DNA from: a virus
DNA length: 20,145 bases
Direction: 5' to 3' (one strand)
Virus record (IMG/VR): IMGVR_UViG_3300007734_000429
Location: 1-20,145 of that record
Positions 14,596 through 20,145 of this stretch are shown here, piece by piece (position 1 is the stretch's first letter; each line of letters begins with the position of its first letter). Made by a program: the position numbers and the translations under genes. The notes beneath the pieces were generated by a model. It had not been told where the DNA came from and ran no database searches. It saw only the letters and a program-made list of their open reading frames with translations.

Positions 14596-15603
14596 TTACA
14601 TCCCTTTCAATAAATGAGCCAATTCATCTACTCCCCCTGAACTTAAAAAGCGTTTGCGACCGAATTCTGCTGTTGCTTTATCTTTATCCACTCGCCCCTG
14701 GCTTGCGCTAGGAGTTGATGGTTGCTTAGGTGCAACTTTAATCTGTGCGGTTTTAATGCCAGATTTCTTTGCTGCTTCCATTCTCATTTTGCGTCCCATA
14801 ATAAAATCTCCAACCAATATTTGGTAGTCTGGCATGTTAGCAATTGTTGGCAATTGCCGGAGCACATGTTGTGCTTCAGTGTATTCCACTGATGCCCGAT
14901 CCTTCCAAAACGGATATAGTTTTTCTACGGTAGGACGAATTTGATTATGTTCCTGAATAAATTGAGCGCGTTGAGGGATTTGCATATCAATTGCATCTTC
15001 AACTTTACGACGAATTGATTTGATGTCCTCATACGAATATTCTTTTCCATTCAGTTCAGCACCGTCCGAATTGTCTTCGCACCACCTTTTTAACTCACGC
15101 GCTTTTTGATATTCGGTTTGCAATTTTTGCATGTCCCAAACTTCACTAAACGGGTTGTTAGCATGTTGCTCAACATACGGAGGTTGTTCCTCAAGCTTTT
15201 GCAACTTAGATTTCGTTTCATTCAACTCTTGTTCTAGTGTTGATAGCCTTTCAGTAGCTTCTTTTTTAGCCCTTGTAAGCTTATCAATACGTTTTTGAAC
15301 ACCAGTTGATTCTTCGGAATCTACAGGTTCTTCCGCTTCTTCTTCTTTATCTTCAGAAAGAACAGACTCAGGAGACTCGTCCTGATTCTCAACCGTTTCT
15401 TCAGGCGGCTGATCCTCTGCAACTTCTTGCTCTTCTGCATCCGCAGCAGCAGGAAGTTTTTCTTCAACAGGTTCCGAGTTAAAGAGTTTACTCTCTAACA
15501 ATTTACTCAAAGCCAACTCGTCGAAGACAATTGGATTCAAGTTTACTTCTGACTCCGTGTTTTTAATGGGGTTCGCTTCCCCTTTATTGGATGTAACGGC
15601 CAT
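14596..15603 (-). CDS. Putative capsid scaffold protein, 335 aa
   Basis: 335 residues from the ATG at 15603 (MAVTSNKGEANPIKN). A TTG six codons upstream is less likely, and AGGGA lies about ten bases before the chosen ATG. Residues about 40-100 are strongly acidic (EEQEVAEDQPPEETVENQDE and so on). They are followed by a coiled coil (RIDKLTRAKKEATERLSTLE, QELNETKSKLQKLEEQ, about 105-142) and a helical, Trp-containing middle. The C-terminus is basic (KSGIKTAQIKVAPKQPS.., GRKRFLSSGG..LAHLLKGM), typical of scaffold ends that contact the coat protein. An acidic middle with a basic C-terminal helix, directly upstream of the capsid gene, is the classic scaffold arrangement in short-tailed phages. 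It lacks a visible protease motif, so it is called a scaffold only. Confidence 0.75.
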   Translation of the reverse strand: MAVTSNKGEANPIKNTESEVNLNPIVFDELALSKLLESKLFNSEPVEEKLPAAADAEEQEVAEDQPPEETVENQDESPESVLSEDKEEEAEEPVDSEESTGVQKRIDKLTRAKKEATERLSTLEQELNETKSKLQKLEEQPPYVEQHANNPFSEVWDMQKLQTEYQKARELKRWCEDNSDGAELNGKEYSYEDIKSIRRKVEDAIDMQIPQRAQFIQEHNQIRPTVEKLYPFWKDRASVEYTEAQHVLRQLPTIANMPDYQILVGDFIMGRKMRMEAAKKSGIKTAQIKVAPKQPSTPSASQGRVDKDKATAEFGRKRFLSSGGVDELAHLLKGM

Positions 15604-15672
15604 GCTATTTATTCCCTGCAAGTTGGGTTTCTAACACCAGTGTTTACACAAACACAGAAACATGATTAAAAC
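15604..15672 (-). promoter_or_regulatory. 69-base leader with stem-loop upstream of scaffold gene
   Basis: This is the longest gap between the genes. In the minus-strand RNA it can fold as GTGTTT-GTGT-AAACAC (6 bp, 4-base loop; plus-strand 15640-15655). An outer GTTTC/GAAAC pair (15657-15661 with 15627-15631) adds to the stem, with an 8-base bulge on one side. An 11-codon mini-ORF (MFLCLCKHWC) starts at 15663. No convincing -35/-10 pair is seen. It could be a processing site or leader that sets the dose of scaffold and capsid; the stem itself is weak. Confidence 0.35.
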
Positions 15673-15903
15673 TTAATTCGATTCTTCTTCTTTTGTCAAC
15701 TGAATGTTTTCAATTTCATAACGAAAATCTTTTAATGCTGCTGCTCGCCCGCAATTAAATGTTCTATCGTCAGGCGTTTGATTTGGCATAATAGCCGTTT
15801 CTAACGCCATCTTAATTGAATCTTCTAAAAACTCCATTAACGCAATAAAAACAGGGTCTTCAACGCTATTTCTAATTGCCTTTATTGATCTTTTTGTAAG
15901 CAT
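15673..15903 (-). CDS. Small conserved phage head-region protein, 76 aa
   Basis: 76 residues, mostly helical: SIKAIRNSVEDPVFIALMEF, LEDSIKMALETAIMPNQTPD, then FNCGRAAALKDFRYEIENIQ and an acidic end. The short FNCGRAAALKDF..EIE motif resembles small proteins found between portal and scaffold genes in many uncharacterised phages, where the role is unknown. It starts four bases after the portal stop (TAATAATATG). Its charge and length would fit a small scaffold partner or portal accessory protein, but no function can be assigned from the sequence. Confidence 0.65.
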   Translation of the reverse strand: MLTKRSIKAIRNSVEDPVFIALMEFLEDSIKMALETAIMPNQTPDDRTFNCGRAAALKDFRYEIENIQLTKEEESN

Positions 15904-15907
15904 ATTA

Positions 15908-17971
15908 TTAATTTGGTTGAACCCCTAACCTTCCAGTTTGTGCGTTCTGTTGTTGCGTTATACTAAACTGTAAATTTTCTGCATATTTCTGCATATTTTG
16001 CTGAAATAGTTGGTCTTGTTGCGATGATTGCTGATATTTTGGATTGCTCTGCATGATCTGCTGTAAAAATTGTAGTCTTGTGTTAGCTGTAGGATCGTTC
16101 TCTCGCAATTTTGGCGGGTTACCCAATGCAATCAATGCCATTTCTTGGTTTGTTTCATCAAACATTTTTTGTGCTGCTGGGCCTTGTTGAATTACTAGCT
16201 CTGTTGCAAGCGTTGGATCAATTGCCCTTAGTGCAAGCGTAATTAATTTTGTCCTATCAACAACTCCACCTGAATCTAGCGGCAAAACAAGCGATGATAT
16301 TGCTTTTAATTTTTCAGTAACCAAATCAGTGCTCAATTCTCGGATGTCAAACTTAAGCGTAACATCAAGTGTAGCCATATCGTGTTGTTCTGGACAACCT
16401 GTAATCCTAGAAATCTCTTCTGGCCCAACATATTGAACTGTTAACGCTAACACTTGACGAAATACAGCAGTCCAACCATGCAACCAGTTTGATACAATGC
16501 GTTGCTGACGCATCTGGGTGACGCTAGGAGGCACTTTTTCTGTCGGCCTGCCAAAATACCTGTCTGTTTGAGTTTCAATTGACTGAATCAAATTAAACGC
16601 AACATTAGGTTCGCGCGAAGGCGGTTGCATGAACGAAATTTCCCCTGGTCGCAACACTGGAATCTGCACTGCTGGGCCTAGCTTCAGTGTTCCACCCCTA
16701 GTCTTAGGCACTTGAATTGGTGGCAATGTAGATAACGACGTGTAATCAAAGATACTATCACGTTGCGCCTTAATTTCTTGCTGCCATGTTGCACAAATTT
16801 CTGGGACACCCCTACTTTCCGTAATTTTTCTGTGCAATGTCTCTGTCCGCCAGATAACAAACGGGTAAAGACCATGTGAATAGTCAATCAATTCAAATTT
16901 ACCCCAACTGTCATTGATTTTTGGGCTAAAAACAGTGCAAAATACTCCAGGCACATCATCTTCATCCAATGCTTTCTGGTAGGCATACACTACCTCAATT
17001 AAATTTGCTTTGTCATACGCACTGTTTGATGTAAACGAACCCAAAACAAACTCATCAGATCCAGATCCAGCTCTTTGAATTACTTCATCTGCCCATTTTT
17101 CATCCCATCCATCCGTTAACACTTTTTGTCTAACTTCCATCTCTGTTAAAAATGCACGACGAAAGATTACTCGCGCAGATTGCAAATCAGTTGTTTCAGG
17201 AGGAAACGAAATGTCATCCCAAGGTGCCAATGCTACTACTGATGGAGAGTTTTTTAAGATTGTAGGAATTGGAAAATCGCATTCTCCAGTTTTCCTCAAT
17301 TCACGAACTGCTTTTAATGCGCGTTTCTTTTTAATGCTAGGAAACACCTGCATAAAAATTTCAACAACGCGATCTTCAGATTCAGGATCAATAATCATGT
17401 TAGGTAACGTTCCTAACATTGTTCCTTCTCCTGCTTGTTGTGCCATTTGCACAATCTCTTGCATTGTCAAATGCTGATACTTTTGCCCCATCTCTTGTTG
17501 CCACGACACATGTGCTCCAGCCCATCCATATGTCCACAAATATTGCGCCAATAGTTCAACCTCTTCAGTAAGGTTGTTATACATGTTAGCGTTAAGTGTC
17601 CAATCCATCAAAGAAAACGCTGTAGACGCTTCTGTTTGGGTTTGAAAACTATTAGGACTAACCTTAATCATCGACCGCCAAAATGCTGTAGTAGTCAAAT
17701 CTACTAACCCATTAACAACCTCGTCAGCTAATGGAATCCTTGTGTCGCTAGCTCCGTCCCAAGGGAATGCTTGTTTTCCAGAAGATGTGTTTGCTGTCCA
17801 CTTTTTGCCATCTGTGCTTTGTCCATCCCATTGGCAAAATCGAGTCTCTTCATTTCTAGTAACCCTATTGTTTCCGCTGTTCTCACCTGTTGAACGTGCC
17901 AATTCTTTACACAATGAAATTAAATCTGGCTCAGCCCCAACTGTTGCCATTTCATCTTTATTTTCAAACAT
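15908..17971 (-). CDS. Portal protein, about 687 aa
   Basis: The twelve-fold portal through which DNA enters and leaves the head. The ATG at 17971 (MFENKDEMATVGAEPDLISL) lies seven bases after the large terminase stop. A GTG at 17995 in the same frame would overlap it and is less likely. Typical portal elements are seen: the wing start (FPWDGASDTRIPLADEVVNG, LVDLTTTAFWRSMIKV), the central segment LPNMIIDPESEDRVVEIF and VALAPWDDISFPPET, a stem-like WRTETLHRKITESRGVPEIC with ATWQQEIKAQRDSIFDY, and VPPSVTQMRQQRIVSNWLHG. The C-terminus is a Gln-rich helical barrel (QQIMQSNPKYQQSSQQDQLF onward). At nearly 690 residues it is large, like P22-type portals. The gene order between terminase and scaffold confirms it. 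Confidence 0.85.
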   Translation of the reverse strand: MFENKDEMATVGAEPDLISLCKELARSTGENSGNNRVTRNEETRFCQWDGQSTDGKKWTANTSSGKQAFPWDGASDTRIPLADEVVNGLVDLTTTAFWRSMIKVSPNSFQTQTEASTAFSLMDWTLNANMYNNLTEEVELLAQYLWTYGWAGAHVSWQQEMGQKYQHLTMQEIVQMAQQAGEGTMLGTLPNMIIDPESEDRVVEIFMQVFPSIKKKRALKAVRELRKTGECDFPIPTILKNSPSVVALAPWDDISFPPETTDLQSARVIFRRAFLTEMEVRQKVLTDGWDEKWADEVIQRAGSGSDEFVLGSFTSNSAYDKANLIEVVYAYQKALDEDDVPGVFCTVFSPKINDSWGKFELIDYSHGLYPFVIWRTETLHRKITESRGVPEICATWQQEIKAQRDSIFDYTSLSTLPPIQVPKTRGGTLKLGPAVQIPVLRPGEISFMQPPSREPNVAFNLIQSIETQTDRYFGRPTEKVPPSVTQMRQQRIVSNWLHGWTAVFRQVLALTVQYVGPEEISRITGCPEQHDMATLDVTLKFDIRELSTDLVTEKLKAISSLVLPLDSGGVVDRTKLITLALRAIDPTLATELVIQQGPAAQKMFDETNQEMALIALGNPPKLRENDPTANTRLQFLQQIMQSNPKYQQSSQQDQLFQQNMQKYAENLQFSITQQQNAQTGRLGVQPN

Positions 17972-17978
17972 AAAATTC

Positions 17979-19682
17979 TTAATAAGAACCGCCACTAACA
18001 GAGTTCATTCCACCTTCGCTTATATATTCCAATTTACTAACTATTAACATCCCTAAGCAATCTACAGGATCTTTACTAGCTCCCTTTTGCCCATCTCTTC
18101 CCGTATGTTCACTTAAACACCATATCAAGTTATAACAATCTTTATCAATGTAAAGATTTGGCTCATTCAACACAGTAATATCTTTTGTCGTGTCCCAGCT
18201 TAATTCACTGTTAATTGAAGCAATTCGTTGTTCTACTGGAATACCACTTGCCGCAACAAACGCCATCCCTTCATCTCCATTTAATTCACTTGGTTCACTT
18301 AACAACTCAATTAATGTTGTTCCTCCAGCTTCACTCATTGCTGCTGTCCCCCCAGATCGAGGATCAATAAGGCGCATTATAGGTTCTCCATATCCTAACT
18401 CTGCTTCTATTTGCCTAAACCTTTCTCGATACTCAGATATTCCACCTCCACTACCTAACATCTGTGCAGGGCCAACTTTACCATCTGCTTTTTCACTAGG
18501 TAATACCCATTCTCCATACCCAGCAAAATCAGGCCACTCTCGGATTATTACTTTCTTGCCATCTTCTAACGCTAACATCCACAAGCAAAACCAGTTGCGT
18601 GCTCCAGCAGGGTCAATAACCATATAAAGCGTTCCTTTTTTATCTTTATATTTCTCCCTATCTATTGTATGCACTTCTGCACGAAACCTTGAAAACGCTT
18701 TTCCTAAATTGTTTGTTGCCCATCCATATGCACGAGTTAATATTTGACCCATTGGTGCCCCAGCCAATTTCTTTTTCATCTCGTCCCACGGGTTATACGC
18801 ATTGTCTTCACTGAAGAAAAACAACGTCTTTCTTTCAGTTAATTGTTGCTTCATAACCCTAGGTGCTTTTCCTTTAGGCCACCCTTCAGATCCTACTTTT
18901 CCCGCTAACAACTCTCCTTCTCCCCATTTTTCTATTCTTGCTCCACTTACAAACTCTTTGTAAACACTTGCTACTCCTTCAATTGGCGTTTGTGTTACTA
19001 ACAGTTTTCCTCTTCTTGTAATTAAACGATACCTCAATGTCTCTACCCAACTCTGCGGCACTAACTCATCACACCATACTAAATCAGCTTCTCTTCCTTC
19101 AATAGTATTTTCACTCTGCGTATAGTTAATAAAGTCACACCTACTGCCGTTAGGCAATATAAAGCTTCCATCCGTAAACCCATTTTTCCTACTGTAGTTT
19201 AAATAGTGAATCTTTCCCTTTTTTGTCCCTCTTAATGCCACAGGCAAATAATTGTATATGGCAGGCTGTTGCACCGTAACACTAGTCGCATTGCTAGTGT
19301 GACAACATAACACCTGCGCGTTGTCTTTCTCTAACATTACCTGGATACACTTCCTCGCCGCCCACAACGTCTTCCCTGCCCTGTTTCCCCCACTTACAAG
19401 TATTTCACTTGCCCCATTCCATTCCTCATTTGCCATCTCCCAATGGTCTGGAATATACCCATACACATACGGATCAGCTTTTTCTAACTGACAAAGCTGA
19501 GTCCTTTTATGCCTTAATTCTAACGCTCCTTCCGTAGATGAATTTATCTTCGGAATAATTGGGTGTATCGGCTGATCATTCCACCAAATCCGATGACAGT
19601 CTTCACTGCAAAATGTATTCTTATTAACAGGGACAGGAACATTGCAAAGTACGCAAAAATTTAATTTTGTTTTACCTCTCAT
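17979..19682 (-). CDS. terL: Large terminase (packaging ATPase/nuclease) with N-terminal zinc ribbon
   Basis: 567 residues. The motor that pumps DNA into the head and cuts it. Walker A is SGGNRAGKT (97-105), Walker B is ADLVWCDE (199-206), and the coupling motif is LLVTQTP (227-233). The RNase H-like nuclease has candidate acidic residues in YMVIDPAG (D357), RLIDPRSGG (D440) and KDPVDCLGML (D538/D541). Ahead of the ATPase, residues 10-29 hold C10-x2-C13 and C25-x3-C29 (CVLCNV..FCSEDCHRIWW), a treble-clef-like zinc site not usual for TerL. The ATG at 19682 lies inside the end of the small terminase gene (11-base overlap), behind AAAGAAG. Stop and portal start are seven bases apart. The combination of motifs is definitive for TerL. 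Confidence 0.93.
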   Translation of the reverse strand: MRGKTKLNFCVLCNVPVPVNKNTFCSEDCHRIWWNDQPIHPIIPKINSSTEGALELRHKRTQLCQLEKADPYVYGYIPDHWEMANEEWNGASEILVSGGNRAGKTLWAARKCIQVMLEKDNAQVLCCHTSNATSVTVQQPAIYNYLPVALRGTKKGKIHYLNYSRKNGFTDGSFILPNGSRCDFINYTQSENTIEGREADLVWCDELVPQSWVETLRYRLITRRGKLLVTQTPIEGVASVYKEFVSGARIEKWGEGELLAGKVGSEGWPKGKAPRVMKQQLTERKTLFFFSEDNAYNPWDEMKKKLAGAPMGQILTRAYGWATNNLGKAFSRFRAEVHTIDREKYKDKKGTLYMVIDPAGARNWFCLWMLALEDGKKVIIREWPDFAGYGEWVLPSEKADGKVGPAQMLGSGGGISEYRERFRQIEAELGYGEPIMRLIDPRSGGTAAMSEAGGTTLIELLSEPSELNGDEGMAFVAASGIPVEQRIASINSELSWDTTKDITVLNEPNLYIDKDCYNLIWCLSEHTGRDGQKGASKDPVDCLGMLIVSKLEYISEGGMNSVSGGSY

Positions 19683-20133
19683 CTTCTTTTTCTGATTCTT
19701 TTAACTCAACCACTTCAACAGCATCATTAATTATTGGCTTTTCGCTTTTTGCTTCTTTTATATTTTTTAATAAATCTCTGTGTGTTAAAGTTACGCTTTG
19801 TATGTGTTGAATGCTTGTGGGTTGTCCTCTAATCAACAATAATTTGTCCACAAATACTGCCATTGTAAACGGGATGCTCTTTAGCTCTAACGTGTCCATC
19901 CCTCCCTCAGCCATCCTCTTTGCTCCTTTCCAAATCGCTACCTCCATCAAATGCTTCACACTCTGATTCCATCCCTCCTCATCTTTCGGATATCCAACAG
20001 GCAAATCTACCATAAGCTTATAATCATGAATGCTCCCAGCAGGCACTCCCGCTTTCTTTCCCATTATCTGCGCACCCTCTCCCTTCATAATACTATCAAA
20101 TATTTGATCAGCTTGTGCTTGATTACGCTTCAT
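19672..20133 (-). CDS. terS: Putative small terminase subunit, 153 aa
   Basis: 153 residues, ATG at 20133. Small terminases recognise the packaging start on the phage DNA and form a ring that feeds the large subunit. Here an N-terminal helix-turn-helix-like segment is visible (IMGKKAGVPAGSIHDYKL, about 23-41). A helical oligomerisation region follows (WNQSVKHLMEVAIWKGAKRM), then LKSIPFTMAVFVDKLLLIRG and QPTSIQHIQ, a motif common in phage small terminase-type proteins. The acidic C-terminus (ELKESEKEDER) is typical of the part that contacts TerL. The gene overlaps terL by 11 bases, which is the strongest support. Only 12 bases lie upstream of the start within the window, so its own promoter cannot be judged. 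A transcription regulator is a less likely alternative. Confidence 0.75.
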   Translation of the reverse strand: MKRNQAQADQIFDSIMKGEGAQIMGKKAGVPAGSIHDYKLMVDLPVGYPKDEEGWNQSVKHLMEVAIWKGAKRMAEGGMDTLELKSIPFTMAVFVDKLLLIRGQPTSIQHIQSVTLTHRDLLKNIKEAKSEKPIINDAVEVVELKESEKEDER

Positions 20134-20145
20134 TGGTAAATGTTA

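Noticed and set aside
15604-15621. TTG start for the scaffold protein
   Set aside because: The ATG at 15603 is a better codon and has AGGGA upstream at a usable distance.
17972-17995. GTG start for the portal gene
   Set aside because: It is possible, but it would overlap the terminase end. The ATG at 17971 follows the terminase stop by seven bases, as in other junctions here.
18190-18627. 145-codon plus-strand ORF
   Set aside because: It lies entirely opposite the well-supported large terminase gene, and its protein is Ser/Pro/Ile-rich with no motif.
1-20145. CRISPR arrays, tRNA genes, insertion sequences, integrase or attachment sites
   Set aside because: No regularly spaced repeats, cloverleaf-like sequence, transposase motif or recombinase ORF was found on either strand.

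Overview
The window is a packaging, head and tail module of a tailed double-stranded DNA phage, or of a prophage closely related to one. Every credible gene lies on the minus strand, so the genes read from the right edge to the left edge. Gaps between genes are mostly 1-25 bases, and many stops and starts overlap (ATGA, TAATG). No integrase, repressor, replication gene, tRNA or host gene is visible. The short-tail (podovirus) style is inferred from the order: terminase, portal, scaffold, SU10-like major capsid protein, a gp11-like head-tail adaptor, a large gp12-like tail hub, then internal virion-type proteins. The host cannot be named. A small lipoprotein that could be an outer-membrane spanin points to a Gram-negative host. 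The DNA is AT-rich, and most genes have no clear Shine-Dalgarno sequence; many starts instead sit 2-5 bases after an upstream TAA.

Layout from right to left. Packaging and head: small terminase (20133-19672), large terminase with an N-terminal Cys4 zinc ribbon (19682-17979), portal (17971-15908), a 76-residue protein (15903-15673), scaffold-like acidic coiled-coil protein (15603-14596) and major capsid protein (14591-13530). A strong 13-bp hairpin follows the capsid gene (13518-13488). Small head/tail genes come next (13481-12702, three ORFs), one of them a 47-residue ORF. Then come a LamG-type lectin fibre or decoration protein (12697-10553), a small soluble protein (10550-10188) and a small membrane protein (10185-10000).

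The most unusual block is 9994-7744. Two paralogous adaptor genes, each carrying two internal chitin-binding-like repeats, bracket a compact lysis-like cassette: a 55-residue two-helix holin-like protein, a 51-residue protein, and an out-of-frame overlapping lipoprotein. The cassette is joined to both flanking genes by ATGA overlaps. Its 51-residue/lipoprotein part is richer in GC than its surroundings. The two adaptors share a 149-base stretch that differs at only 3 positions.

Downstream are the 1107-residue tail hub with at least three inserted FCCH-like beta modules, a pair of paralogous fibre-like proteins with a shared stem and divergent tips, a 133-residue protein of unknown role, two internal virion/ejection-type proteins, and the start of another virion protein that runs off the left edge. 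Together the genes would package DNA, build the head, attach and close a short tail, supply receptor-binding proteins and eject the genome, with a lysis cassette embedded in the tail genes.
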